Source: Algibacter miyuki
Lineage (GTDB): Bacteria > Bacteroidota > Bacteroidia > Flavobacteriales > Flavobacteriaceae
Assembly (NCBI RefSeq): GCF_042427745.1
Contig: NZ_JBHMFA010000018.1
Strand: one strand, 5' to 3'
DNA: 64,000 nt
Part shown: positions 1-7,334 of the stretch, in pieces
Layout of the letters: each line of letters starts with the position of its first letter
Position numbering within the stretch: the stretch's first letter is position 1
Program-made: the position numbers and the translations under genes
Notes under the pieces: generated by a model
What the model saw: the letters and a program-made list of their open reading frames with translations, nothing else
The model's database searches: none
What the model was told of the DNA's origin: nothing

Positions 1-294
1 AAAAAAACGACTTTTTACCCCGAAAAGACAGCGTAAAACACAAAAAATCAAGCCTAAAAACACAATAAAGAACCATTCTAAATAAGACAAAACAGGTTGA
101 AAAACACCTCAAAAAACCACCTCAAAAAAAACCAAAAAACCTTAAAACGCTAAAAATCAAAAAAGTAACAGTTTATAAAAAATCGGAAGATTTTTTGTAG
201 AACTCTTAACCCCGACACGCTAAGTTTCGTCTTTGTCTGTGCAAGGGTGCGCTTTTTAGATATATGATTCCAAAAAAACGCAACCAATAACGCC
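1..294. other. A-rich segment at window edge, no supported gene
   Basis: The + strand is very rich in A and poor in T here. Short open stretches enter from the left edge in all three + frames and stop by base 85, so the first 30 to 85 bases may be the 3' end of an upstream phage gene, but the frame cannot be decided. I see no convincing RNA gene or attachment-site copy. In particular the 3' sequence of the tRNA-Arg at the other end of the prophage does not recur here. Confidence 0.3.
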
Positions 295-319
295 GTAACC
301 CACTGTTTTAGGGGGTTAC
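295..319. other. Hairpin upstream of first phage promoter
   Basis: GTAACCC (295-301) pairs with GGGTTAC (313-319) around an 11-nt loop. There is no T-run, so it is not a standard intrinsic terminator. It sits 8 nt before the 15-mer at 328, and the second copy of that 15-mer (7375) also follows a hairpin, so the hairpin may belong to a terminator-plus-promoter module. Confidence 0.35.
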
Positions 320-327
320 ATCTTATC

Positions 328-355
328 TCTTCATGTCTTAAATAATAATACTTGT
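328..355 (+). promoter_or_regulatory. Candidate phage late promoter, copy 1
   Basis: The 15-mer TCTTCATGTCTTAAA is followed 8 nt later by CTTGT, whose last base is 31 nt before the ATG at 386. The same 15-mer, CTTGT element and exact 31-nt distance recur before the tape-measure gene (7375-7434). The match to the host -7 box TAnnTTTG is poor, which suggests a phage-specific or activator-dependent promoter. The promoter role is inferred from this repetition. Confidence 0.5.
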
Positions 356-385
356 ATGTATATTATTGTACTATAATAAATACCT

Positions 386-682
386 ATGAATAACAAACAA
401 CCAATAAGCCAGAGAGCAGCACTCCAACGGATGCGCGAACTATCCTCTTTAAACATTCCTTTTTCTTTTGGATTTGTTTCATGCAATACAACCAATGGCC
501 TATCGAAAGGTTATCGTGTTGTAACTAAAGGCATACTAAGACAAGGCCTACGAGGTGACCAAAGCAATAAAGCAGATGTATTGATTGCATATGTTGATTA
601 TGATGACCAACAAGAAGACAAGAATAGATTCTTTTACTATCCCTTATTAATGATGTTTAACGGACAAAAAGTACAACCATGA
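386..682 (+). CDS. Small phage protein of unknown function, upstream of portal gene
   Basis: This encodes a 98-residue protein that I cannot assign to a named family. It starts at an ATG 31 nt after a candidate phage promoter and overlaps the next gene by 4 nt (ATGA), so the two are translationally coupled. The N-terminus is basic and polar (SQRAALQRMRELSSLN), the middle looks beta-rich and the end is aromatic (NRFFYYPLLMMFNG). Its position as first gene of the head/connector operon suggests a role in head assembly or DNA packaging, which is inference from context only. Confidence 0.6.
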   Translation: MNNKQPISQRAALQRMRELSSLNIPFSFGFVSCNTTNGLSKGYRVVTKGILRQGLRGDQSNKADVLIAYVDYDDQQEDKNRFFYYPLLMMFNGQKVQP

Positions 683-2049
683 ATATAGAACGGTACGGCA
701 AAGAAGCAATAGTGCATAATGAAAGTATGTGCTATACATATAAAGCTGCAGAGAACCCTAGAGACTTCTCCGAACATAGAGTTAATAAGGAAACATTAGA
801 CTGGGTAAACAAAGATTACCACGTTGGTGATTGGCGTATACATCCATACGGTGATAATAACAACCTACCAAAAGAGATACAAAGAGTTATACAAAACAAC
901 TCCGATGCTCCTGGAGAATTAAAGCGTAAAACAAATCTATTGTGGGGGAAAGGTCCTAAGCTGTATAAGGAGGAGATTGTCGATAATGAATTGGTTAGAA
1001 CATGGACAGAAGACCCCGATATTCAGGCATGGTTGGATAAATGGGATCACGAGGAGTATTTAATGAAGTGTTCGGTAGACTATCAACATTTAGAAGGGTT
1101 CTTTACTAAGTTTTTTCTAAATAAAGGTTACACAAGAACGGGTAGAACAGCCAAAATAGCAAAGCTGGAGCACTCGCAGTTAGATAGAACTAGAAAAGTA
1201 TCACGACGAGAAAACAGAACATCTAAAGCTACACACGCCTTAATTACAGATTTCTCTTTTGAAAGCATGAGTGATCTTTTGGATTTGTCTGTATATCCGC
1301 TTTTCGATTTTAAGACCCCCTTTAAACATCATCCTGCAGTGCATTACAGTAATATGTATAGTTTTTGCCAGGACTATTATACTGTGCCAGATATCTATGG
1401 TGCACTAGAATGGATTAGACGCTCTAATGCTTCACCAATTATATTAAAAGCTCTTTCAAAAAATGGGATTAATCCATCATATCATATTGAAAGTCCTCAG
1501 GCATTTTGGGATTTAAAAGAAAAACAATTAAAACAAAACTGTACAGATCGTGGGGTTCAATTTAAATACCAAATGCTTATTGATTATGAAAACGAACTAT
1601 TAAAAAGTGTTTCAAAAGTATTGTCATCAGAAGAAAACACCGGTAAATTTTGGCACACTAAAAAAGGCTTTGAAGTAGATGGAACAAACTTAATAGAACA
1701 CGGTTGGACTATTAAAAAAATTGAGCAAAACGTTTTAGATTATATCAAAGCCCAGGAAATAATATCCAATCATTCATCAAAAAAAATAAGTTCATCTATT
1801 GGTTTGCACTCTGCTATTAGTGGTGGTGGAACAGATACTAAAGTAAACTCTGGAGGCGAACAACATTACGCTCTTCAAAATTACTTACTCACTCAAAATG
1901 ATATACCGGAAATGATTGTAATGAAATGCATAAACATGGCGTTAAAAATCAATTTCCCAAATAAGAATCTAAAAATGGGCTTCTATCATATTTCACCTAA
2001 AAAATTACAAGACGTAACACCTAGCGAACGACCAGAAGCAAAACTATAA
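679..2049 (+). CDS. Probable phage portal protein
   Basis: This is a 456-residue protein. Residues 50-90 read as an aspartate/asparagine-rich stretch (YGDNNNLPKEIQRVIQNN) followed by a helical segment and LLWGKGPKLY. That arrangement resembles the N-terminus of portal proteins in Bacteroidetes prophages, which form the ring at the head vertex through which DNA enters. The size suits the family, and its place at the start of a head-to-tail gene series fits. Residues 155-195 are unusually basic (TGRTAKIAKLEHSQLDRTRK). The ATG overlaps the previous stop codon, and 5 nt separate its stop from the next gene. The call rests on pattern and position. A terminase-like or other head protein is less likely because I see no Walker or nuclease motifs. 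Confidence 0.5.
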   Translation: MNIERYGKEAIVHNESMCYTYKAAENPRDFSEHRVNKETLDWVNKDYHVGDWRIHPYGDNNNLPKEIQRVIQNNSDAPGELKRKTNLLWGKGPKLYKEEIVDNELVRTWTEDPDIQAWLDKWDHEEYLMKCSVDYQHLEGFFTKFFLNKGYTRTGRTAKIAKLEHSQLDRTRKVSRRENRTSKATHALITDFSFESMSDLLDLSVYPLFDFKTPFKHHPAVHYSNMYSFCQDYYTVPDIYGALEWIRRSNASPIILKALSKNGINPSYHIESPQAFWDLKEKQLKQNCTDRGVQFKYQMLIDYENELLKSVSKVLSSEENTGKFWHTKKGFEVDGTNLIEHGWTIKKIEQNVLDYIKAQEIISNHSSKKISSSIGLHSAISGGGTDTKVNSGGEQHYALQNYLLTQNDIPEMIVMKCINMALKINFPNKNLKMGFYHISPKKLQDVTPSERPEAKL

Positions 2050-2054
2050 TAACC

Positions 2055-2999
2055 ATGGAATTACTTTTTACAGATAGTATCGCCAATCAAGAACTAAAAG
2101 GGCTACTCGGCTTTTTAGATATGGATATTCCTTTTGCTAATATGAAAGGAAAAATTAAAACTGCCACCAACGATGTTATTAATTTAATTGGAAAAGATAC
2201 TTATGATCTCGCGGTGGTAGAGTATAAAAAATTGGATACCGATACGGAAAAAAACCACGATTTAATATTCGCGGTTAGAAATCCTATTGCCATTCAAGGG
2301 TATCGAAAATATGCACCACATAACGATTTAAGCCACACATCGCAAGGGCGGTTAAATAGGCTAGAAACAAATCAGAAGTCACCCTTCCAATGGATGATTG
2401 ATAAAGACGATGCAGCACTAGAACGAAGCTACTACGAAGCCCTAGACGACCTTATTAAATATCTAGACGAAAACATTGCGGCATGGAAAGAAACCGATCA
2501 ATACAAGATCACTCACAATTTATTCATAAGCACAGCCAACGACTTTGATGAAATATTCCCAATAGGAAATTCCAGACTTCTATTAATGAAATTGGCTCCA
2601 GGACAACGCAGATGTGAAAACAAAGATATTAAGGCCATTATAGGCAAAGAATTGTTTGCCGAATTAAAAGCAGATCCAACGTCCAACGAAGAATTGGTCG
2701 ATAAAATAAAAGAAGCTACGGCCTATTATGCATTAGCATGGGCTATGCGTAGATTTTCCGTGCAGTTGTTTCCAGAGGGAGCACTGCAAGCATATAAAAG
2801 TGATAGATTAACAACCAACGCCTCTAAACCTGCAGAAAATAACGAAGCCTATTCGGTAGCCGCTTATTTTGAAATAGATGCAAAAGAGACCTTTGCAGAA
2901 ATTGAGCAAATAATTACAGATATGAACACAGCAGATGTCGAACCTGTAGCTCCTATGATGTTTCAATCCAACAAAAACGATAAATTTTTAAATACATAA
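2055..2999 (+). CDS. Phage structural protein, possibly head-tail connector (DUF6712-like)
   Basis: This 314-residue, mostly helical acidic protein has no signal peptide or membrane segment. Sequence style (repeated short helices, AIIGKELFAEL, ATAYYALAWAMRRFSVQLFPEG) recalls the uncharacterised DUF6712 family that follows the portal gene in Bacteroidetes prophages, where a connector or adaptor role is usually assumed. I recognise this only tentatively. It lies 5 nt after the portal-like gene and 1 nt before the next gene, so it belongs to the same operon. A major capsid protein is the main alternative. Confidence 0.45.
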   Translation: MELLFTDSIANQELKGLLGFLDMDIPFANMKGKIKTATNDVINLIGKDTYDLAVVEYKKLDTDTEKNHDLIFAVRNPIAIQGYRKYAPHNDLSHTSQGRLNRLETNQKSPFQWMIDKDDAALERSYYEALDDLIKYLDENIAAWKETDQYKITHNLFISTANDFDEIFPIGNSRLLLMKLAPGQRRCENKDIKAIIGKELFAELKADPTSNEELVDKIKEATAYYALAWAMRRFSVQLFPEGALQAYKSDRLTTNASKPAENNEAYSVAAYFEIDAKETFAEIEQIITDMNTADVEPVAPMMFQSNKNDKFLNT

Positions 3000-3000
3000 C

Positions 3001-3306
3001 ATGAAAAAGATAGCTAAACAAATCATTTCATTTTTTACAAAATGGTACAAAAATTACAAATATGGCAAACTTGCTTCCAAAATAGAAGTGGTTGCAAAAA
3101 AGAAAGTGGACGAACGTTTGCAACTGCGCTACGATGTTACTAAATACATTCGCCAATTTGCTAAACTGGATAAAGACAATAAATCGAAATACATTCCTTT
3201 AGATGCAAAAACCAAAGAACTCATCCGTTTTAATGTTGACGTGAAATTTGGACAAGATATGTCCAAATTAAACGTGCGTTTAAATAAAAAACTTCAAGTT
3301 GTTTAA
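3001..3306 (+). CDS. Small basic phage protein, unknown
   Basis: This 101-residue protein is strongly basic and has no recognised domain. The first 30 residues mix hydrophobic and lysine residues (IAKQIISFFTKWYKNYKYGK) and could form an amphipathic helix; the rest is helical. It is packed 1 nt after the previous stop codon and 1 nt before the next start, which supports expression as part of the phage operon. A nucleic-acid or membrane-contacting accessory role is possible, but nothing in the sequence settles it. Confidence 0.5.
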   Translation: MKKIAKQIISFFTKWYKNYKYGKLASKIEVVAKKKVDERLQLRYDVTKYIRQFAKLDKDNKSKYIPLDAKTKELIRFNVDVKFGQDMSKLNVRLNKKLQVV

Positions 3307-3307
3307 T

Positions 3308-4195
3308 ATGCATAGTATAGAAATCCCCGAAGCTGGCGTTAAAAATTACGTTCCCGAAGATCTTTCGGAATGTAATACCGTGCAGTATATTAACATTTGC
3401 AATTTACTGTATAAACACGCCATTGGCAAAATATCCTTGGAAACGTTCAAAGAGCAAAGCATCTACTTTTTAGCAAATATGAAGTTAAAAAAAAATACAG
3501 ATGATGACGTTAAATATGCCAATGTCTCCATGCTCTCCAGTTTAATAGATTCTTTTTTTGAAATAGATGCACACGATCAAAAAGTGATTAAGCAATATTT
3601 TATTCATAATCCTATTGAAAAAGTGCGGGGCAACTTCATTAATTTTTATGGACCATCCAATGAATTTAATAACGTGTCTTTTGGCGAGTATGTGGATGCT
3701 TTGTCGCATTTCTACGATTTTATAGAAACGCAAGACGAGCAATTTTTGTATTTATTATTTGCTACATTCTACAGAGAAAAAAGAACAACATTATATTCTG
3801 CAGGTAATTTTAAAAAAGACAAACGTGTGCCGTACAATCCTGAACGCGTAGAACTATTGGCAAAGCAATTTAAAACCCAAAACAAAGGTGTTATTTATGG
3901 GTTTTACATGTTGTTTACCAGTTTTCAAAAATATCTAACCACCGCTAAAATATGGGTTCAAGGCAAAGAAATAGATTTGGAATTACTGTATAAAGATTTG
4001 CCAAAAACTAAACGAACTCCAGAAAGTAACCTACCAGGAATAGGCATGAAATCTATTCTCTACACTATTGCTGCATCGGGTATTTTTGGGCCATTAAAAG
4101 AAGTGCGCGAAACATCGCTTTGGGAAATTCTTATACGTATGTACGATATCCGTAAAACAGACTTCGATACGCTACTAACCAATAATTCCAATTAA
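3308..4195 (+). CDS. Phage protein of unknown function
   Basis: This 295-residue protein matches no family I know. I start it at the ATG at 3308, which leaves one base after the preceding stop, rather than at a TTG at 3299 that would overlap the upstream gene. It is mixed helix and strand with no transmembrane segment or signal peptide. Recognisable patches are the acidic N-terminus (PEAGVKNYVPEDLSECN) and SNLPGIGMKSILYTIAASGIFG near residue 250. The next gene starts 2 nt after its stop. Position between connector-like and tail-like genes suggests a tail or connector component. Confidence 0.5.
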   Translation: MHSIEIPEAGVKNYVPEDLSECNTVQYINICNLLYKHAIGKISLETFKEQSIYFLANMKLKKNTDDDVKYANVSMLSSLIDSFFEIDAHDQKVIKQYFIHNPIEKVRGNFINFYGPSNEFNNVSFGEYVDALSHFYDFIETQDEQFLYLLFATFYREKRTTLYSAGNFKKDKRVPYNPERVELLAKQFKTQNKGVIYGFYMLFTSFQKYLTTAKIWVQGKEIDLELLYKDLPKTKRTPESNLPGIGMKSILYTIAASGIFGPLKEVRETSLWEILIRMYDIRKTDFDTLLTNNSN

Positions 4196-4197
4196 CT

Positions 4198-4650
4198 ATG
4201 CTTAAAGTAAACGATTTTAGAGCCTATATAGAAGAGATAAAAAACAGCGTAGCCGAAATTACTGTTGCTAAAACGGTTATGGACGATACCCAATTGGCTA
4301 AGATCCTGGAAGCGCAAACTTCCGATACTTATATTGTTTTAGGGATTATTCCAAAACACAAATTTAAAGGCAACGACTATAATTTAGAGTCTAACGACAT
4401 CACCTCTATTTTAATTCTAAAAAAAGTGGTGCGCTCCAATCAAGATCACGAAATCTTTTTAGATGTTATTAATGAGGCGCAAACGGTAGCGCAAAAAGTA
4501 GTAAATAAACTAATAGCCGATTATGAAGATGATAGCAATTGCCATTTTATTAGGAAGCTTATTCCTAATTCTTTTGACATCAACCCTATTTGGGGATTGA
4601 ATTCTTGCGACGGCTACGAAATTGATTTTTCTCTAACAACGGACGTTTAA
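4198..4650 (+). CDS. Phage protein, possible tail-terminator/completion role
   Basis: This 150-residue protein has alternating strands and helices and ends in GYEIDFSLTT. Small proteins with this size and C-terminal character often occur between connector and tail genes of Bacteroidetes prophages, where tail-completion roles are proposed; that comparison is from memory and weak. It starts 2 nt after the previous gene. After its stop there is a possible host-like -7 box (TATATTTG, 4657-4664) for the small gene that follows. Confidence 0.4.
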   Translation: MLKVNDFRAYIEEIKNSVAEITVAKTVMDDTQLAKILEAQTSDTYIVLGIIPKHKFKGNDYNLESNDITSILILKKVVRSNQDHEIFLDVINEAQTVAQKVVNKLIADYEDDSNCHFIRKLIPNSFDINPIWGLNSCDGYEIDFSLTTDV

Positions 4651-4683
4651 AGGTCGTATATTTGTTTACTAAAGCAAATTAAA

Positions 4684-4860
4684 ATGACTGAAACAGAAAT
4701 TATTGAACTTTTTAAAATAGAAATTGAAAAACCAGACTTTAAAGCAAAAGCCGGAGTAAACAAACAACAGCATTATAATTACAGAAATAGAACAACCAAG
4801 GTTGGTTTAATGATTGAAATACTTTTTAAAGTTGGCGCCATAACCATTACAAAAACATGA
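4684..4860 (+). CDS. 58-residue phage protein, unknown
   Basis: An ATG at 4684 opens a 58-codon frame whose TGA (4858-4860) overlaps the ATG of the next gene at 4857, the classic 4-nt coupling. The product begins TETEIIELFKIEIEKPDF and ends RTTKVGLMIEILFKVGAITI, a layout that could form a short helix bundle or HTH-like fold. A -7-like box TATATTTG lies 20 nt upstream. Function is unknown. The overlap and the absence of other coding potential here support a real gene. Confidence 0.5.
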   Translation: MTETEIIELFKIEIEKPDFKAKAGVNKQQHYNYRNRTTKVGLMIEILFKVGAITITKT

Positions 4861-5228
4861 GTTTACTAGACGAGAGAACAAAAACAGCCAATGCCATAGC
4901 AGAAGGCCGTTTTATTGCCCAGGTACTAAAAGATGAATCTACTGAAATTGATAAGGACGTAAAATCCCGAATGAATGCCTTTGCCTCCGCTTTTTGGAGT
5001 AAACGCAATTTTGCAGTAAACACGACTACCCTAACCTACACCACATTAAAGAAACACAGGTTTGTAGACATGAAAACGCGCCAAACTGAAAACGGTGTAA
5101 TTAAAAAGAAACGCCACGAAATACACAACAAACCAATATTTGGACATTTAAACAATATAGTAAGAGAGTTGAGTTTTGGCTTTACAGAATCTGTTAAGGA
5201 AAAGTTTATGAAGTTGCAGGACTCTTAA
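4857..5228 (+). CDS. Phage protein of unknown function
   Basis: This 123-residue basic protein starts within the stop of the preceding gene. It has a helical N-terminus (DERTKTANAIAEGRFIAQVLKDE) and a lysine- and histidine-rich middle (VIKKKRHEIHNKP). The composition and position fit a tail-tube or tail-chaperone neighbourhood but I recognise no domain. Such small basic proteins are common in Bacteroidetes prophage morphogenesis clusters. Confidence 0.45.
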   Translation: MSLLDERTKTANAIAEGRFIAQVLKDESTEIDKDVKSRMNAFASAFWSKRNFAVNTTTLTYTTLKKHRFVDMKTRQTENGVIKKKRHEIHNKPIFGHLNNIVRELSFGFTESVKEKFMKLQDS

Positions 5229-5276
5229 AAAGCGATAATAGTAATACTTTGAAGGCTAATTTTAAAAGTATTAATT

Positions 5277-5444
5277 GTGAAATCTAAACAAAACAAGAAA
5301 AACCAAAACAAAACCATTGCCCACCACCTACAAGATGTATTCAATATCTATTTAGAATCTGATATAGCAGGCGATAACGAAGATAGGCGCGCTAAGCTAA
5401 ATGCCTTTACACAGGCATTTGAGTTATTGAAAAACAGTGATTAA
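5277..5444 (+). CDS. 55-residue phage protein with GTG start, unknown
   Basis: A GTG at 5277 opens a 55-codon frame. The product has a Lys/Asn/Gln-rich head and an amphipathic helical body (AHHLQDVFNIYLES, then RRAKLNAFTQAFELLKNSD). It is the last gene before a large inverted repeat at 5454-5492. It lacks an ATG and would be missed by length cut-offs, but the regular helix pattern and absence of any competing gene make it plausible. Confidence 0.4.
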   Translation: MKSKQNKKNQNKTIAHHLQDVFNIYLESDIAGDNEDRRAKLNAFTQAFELLKNSD

Positions 5445-5453
5445 ATGGATCAA

Positions 5454-5492
5454 AATACATTATTACGAATATAATACTCGAAATAATGTATT
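5454..5492. other. Perfect 11-bp inverted repeat closing first phage operon
   Basis: AATACATTATT (5454-5464) is followed by its exact reverse complement (5482-5492), with an additional CGA/TCG pairing inside the 17-nt loop. It lies between the last small phage gene and the inserted secreted-protein gene. There is no T-run after it, so it may be an atypical terminator, an operator or an insertion boundary. The rest of 5493-5568 is AT-rich and holds a candidate promoter. Confidence 0.45.
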
Positions 5493-5536
5493 TATAAATA
5501 TTTGTAACTCATGTAACACAAACTACTTATTTATTT

Positions 5537-5544
5537 TACTTTTA
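5537..5544 (+). promoter_or_regulatory. Candidate -7 box for secreted moron gene
   Basis: TACTTTTA matches the Bacteroidetes box TAnnTTTG at all fixed positions but the last, 25 nt before the ATG at 5569. The -33 region is not clear. It supports independent expression of the downstream gene. Confidence 0.3.
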
Positions 5545-5568
5545 TAGCTTAACTATTAAACTAAAGTT

Positions 5569-6123
5569 ATGAAAAACATCTTTTTATTATTTTGTTTCAT
5601 CAATATAAATCTGCTGTTTAGTCAAGAAATATATAAAGGTCTTCTTTATGGAATGACTAAAACCGAAGCGAAAAAAGAATTTGTAAAAAATAGAGATCAG
5701 TATATTACAGTAGATTTTACAAATAATTTTTATTATCGTATCTATAAGCAAAATTTTATTTTTTTAGATGATAAATTGAGTTGTGTGGTACTTTCACCTA
5801 AAGGATACGCTTTAGGAATGGGGTATGATTCAGCAAAAAACTACCTAATACACACAAGGTCGTTTTTCGAAGATTTAAACTATGAAACATTTATCGATGA
5901 TGAATTTTGGAATGCACCAATAAATTACATACGTTCTGGAAGTAAATGGGGATTAGTCTTATATAATCCTGAAAAAACAAAAATCATTCAAATGTTCCCT
6001 CAAGAATTAAAAGATCATGTTTATTACGTGTATTTAAGAGTTTGGAATTATGATGTTTGGATGAACCTTTATTTAGACGCTCAGTCTGTAAACAGTGAGA
6101 AGTTAAAAGATAGTGGGTTTTAG
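5569..6123 (+). CDS. Secreted protein of unknown function, probable prophage moron
   Basis: This 184-residue protein begins with a clear Sec signal peptide (basic start, hydrophobic IFLLFCFININLLFS, cleavage expected near FSQ-E). The mature part is rich in aromatic residues and begins YKGLLYGMTKTEAKKEF, like small periplasmic proteins with a repeated helix-turn unit; I do not recognise the family. It interrupts the late genes yet has its own promoter-like box upstream, a short hairpin with a T-run downstream, and long AT-rich flanks. An exported protein with independent control inside a virion operon is the usual signature of a lysogenic conversion (moron) gene. The alternatives are a lysis-related or superinfection-exclusion factor. 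Confidence 0.55.
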   Translation: MKNIFLLFCFININLLFSQEIYKGLLYGMTKTEAKKEFVKNRDQYITVDFTNNFYYRIYKQNFIFLDDKLSCVVLSPKGYALGMGYDSAKNYLIHTRSFFEDLNYETFIDDEFWNAPINYIRSGSKWGLVLYNPEKTKIIQMFPQELKDHVYYVYLRVWNYDVWMNLYLDAQSVNSEKLKDSGF

Positions 6124-6151
6124 TAAATTACAAATTCTTGTAAAAAACTAC

Positions 6152-6169
6152 ATGCAAACGCATTTTTTT
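6152..6169 (+). terminator. Weak intrinsic terminator after moron gene
   Basis: ATGC (6152-6155) and GCAT (6160-6163) flank an AAAC loop and run into seven T residues. The stem is short, so this is a weak terminator, but it is correctly placed after the secreted-protein gene. Confidence 0.35.
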
Positions 6170-6190
6170 AAATTTATAATTTTATCTTTG
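6161..6190 (+). promoter_or_regulatory. Promoter of second tail operon
   Basis: TATCTTTG (6183-6190) is an exact match to the Bacteroidetes -7 box TAnnTTTG. A T-rich -33 region precedes it at the right distance, though without a perfect TTG. Transcription should start near 6195, giving a leader of about 145 nt before the ATG at 6339. Confidence 0.5.
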
Positions 6191-6193
6191 ATT

Positions 6194-6354
6194 TGCGACA
6201 AATAGTAGAATCAAATTATGATTCCAAAAACTTTAATAATAAAATCCTGTACATGGCAACCTTGTGTTGCACACTTCAAATCTAATTTGACTGCTGTTTG
6301 TCGCAGACATGTACAGGTATTTATAAAAACAATCTATTATGCGACAAACAGTAG
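6194..6354 (+). ncRNA. Structured leader with mutually exclusive pairings over the start codon
   Basis: Three 15-nt segments are related. TGCGACAAATAGTAG (6194-6208) lies at the predicted RNA 5' end. CTGCTGTTTGTCGCA (6291-6305) is its complement, with two G-U pairs. TGCGACAAACAGTAG (6340-6354) overlaps the start codon at 6339 and is also complementary to the middle segment, with one G-U pair. The middle segment can thus pair with only one partner at a time. Further helices are visible: 6208-6213/6219-6224 (6 bp), an outer stem 6246-6255/6308-6317 (10 bp), and inside it 6256-6260/6266-6270, 6276-6281/6285-6290 and 6291-6294/6303-6306. This looks like an RNA switch. Function is inferred from complementarity. 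Confidence 0.5.
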
Positions 6355-6623
6355 AAAACACCAGTACCCCACTAACAAACTTAGTTAGTACATTAAACAC
6401 TTACGAACGCCAACAAATCCATAACGCTTTTGATGATATGGATAGCCTATTTAAAGACTGGTTATTGTTCGAGGATGCCGATGATAAAAAGCGCCGCCAA
6501 AACTACGTGTTCTCGTTACATGTTATCCAAGAATTAGGGAAATTGGTAAAAGCTATACCTGTAAAAAAGCCACACCCTTTAGTGGCACAAATGGAAATAA
6601 ACCGCAATAAAGCCCAACAATAA
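6339..6623 (+). CDS. Phage tail-operon protein of unknown function
   Basis: This 94-residue protein is helical and begins with a Thr/Asn-rich segment (VENTSTPLTNLVSTLNTYERQQ). No domain is recognised. Its start codon is embedded in a sequence complementary to the leader, so its translation may be controlled by RNA structure. It is coupled to the next gene by a 1-nt overlap of stop and start. Its place two genes before the tape-measure gene recalls tail-assembly chaperones, which are often small and translationally controlled, but no slippery heptamer was found. Confidence 0.45.
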   Translation: MRQTVENTSTPLTNLVSTLNTYERQQIHNAFDDMDSLFKDWLLFEDADDKKRRQNYVFSLHVIQELGKLVKAIPVKKPHPLVAQMEINRNKAQQ

Positions 6624-7012
6624 TGGTACGCTTTGCTGTGATTACCGTGGTTTTATTAGATAAAACTACAGTAACCTTTAATAATAACACGTTAAAAGAG
6701 GTAGCAACGGCATGTTTAGAACTTCCTTTGGCAGATAAAAATCCATTACTTATTGTAATAAGAGAAGACTATAAATTGTATTTCGATAAAAACTTATTTC
6801 TATCCTGGGCAACCAAAGAAATTAGTTTATCTGCATTAATCGAGGATGCTAAAACAGATGGATTACTCCGGAATAAAGTAGAAATCACCTTTAATAACGA
6901 ACCTATAGATCCAGGAGCGCTCTGGGTACAAAAATGGCAACAATGTATTTTACTAAACGATGATTTTTTTGCTTGCACAATCCCCGATGATAGATTTGAA
7001 ATTATTGGTTAA
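6623..7012 (+). CDS. Phage tail-operon protein of unknown function
   Basis: This 129-residue protein has a beta-rich N-terminus (VRFAVITVVLLDKTTVTFNN) and an acidic C-terminus. Its ATG shares one base with the preceding TAA, implying coupled translation. I recognise no family. With its neighbours it forms the short operon that ends at the terminator at 7335, just before the tape-measure gene, which suggests a tail role. Confidence 0.45.
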   Translation: MVRFAVITVVLLDKTTVTFNNNTLKEVATACLELPLADKNPLLIVIREDYKLYFDKNLFLSWATKEISLSALIEDAKTDGLLRNKVEITFNNEPIDPGALWVQKWQQCILLNDDFFACTIPDDRFEIIG

Positions 7013-7031
7013 CTTTATAAAAATTAAACCC

Positions 7032-7274
7032 ATGATAGAATCTAAAAGTGAATTCAACGATTTAATTACGCGTTTAAAGGCAAAAGAAAAAACAAATAAA
7101 CTTGGTAAAAGTTTGCAAATAAAGCTGCAAGCGTTTAAAGAAGTGGAACAGTTAATAAATAGCCTTGCTAGTCCTGGTGTAACTTGCACCTGTGGAAACA
7201 AAACCTTTACGCATAGACACACTAATTGGATAGAGTGTACTTCTTGTAATAAAATAAAAGTTTTGATGGATTAA
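7032..7274 (+). CDS. Small phage protein with zinc-ribbon motif
   Basis: I start this 80-residue protein at the ATG at 7032 (MIESKSEFNDLI), 19 nt after the previous stop, because the upstream ATG at 6960 would bury 53 nt in the neighbouring gene. The first half is a basic helix (LITRLKAKEKTNKLGKSLQ). The second half has TCTCGNKTFTHRHTNWIECTSCNK, with two pairs of cysteines (CxC and CxxC) and two histidines that could bind zinc. Such ribbons occur in small nucleic-acid or assembly proteins. It closes the operon before the terminator at 7335. Confidence 0.5.
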   Translation: MIESKSEFNDLITRLKAKEKTNKLGKSLQIKLQAFKEVEQLINSLASPGVTCTCGNKTFTHRHTNWIECTSCNKIKVLMD

Positions 7275-7334
7275 CTAATGGATAAAAATCGTTTCTTTTT
7301 AATAATTCTTATCTAACGTTAATATTTTAAGCAA

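Noticed and set aside
1..300. Opposite attachment site of the prophage at the left edge
   Set aside because: No match to the 3' half of tRNA-Arg is present, so the left end must be outside the window.
6194..6354. Retron-like msr/msd RNA
   Set aside because: The flanking 15-nt segments are direct repeats, not complementary a1/a2 ends, and no reverse transcriptase is nearby.
6960..7031. Longer form of the zinc-ribbon protein starting at 6960
   Set aside because: It would overlap the upstream gene by 53 nt, while the ATG at 7032 gives a natural spacing and a normal N-terminus.
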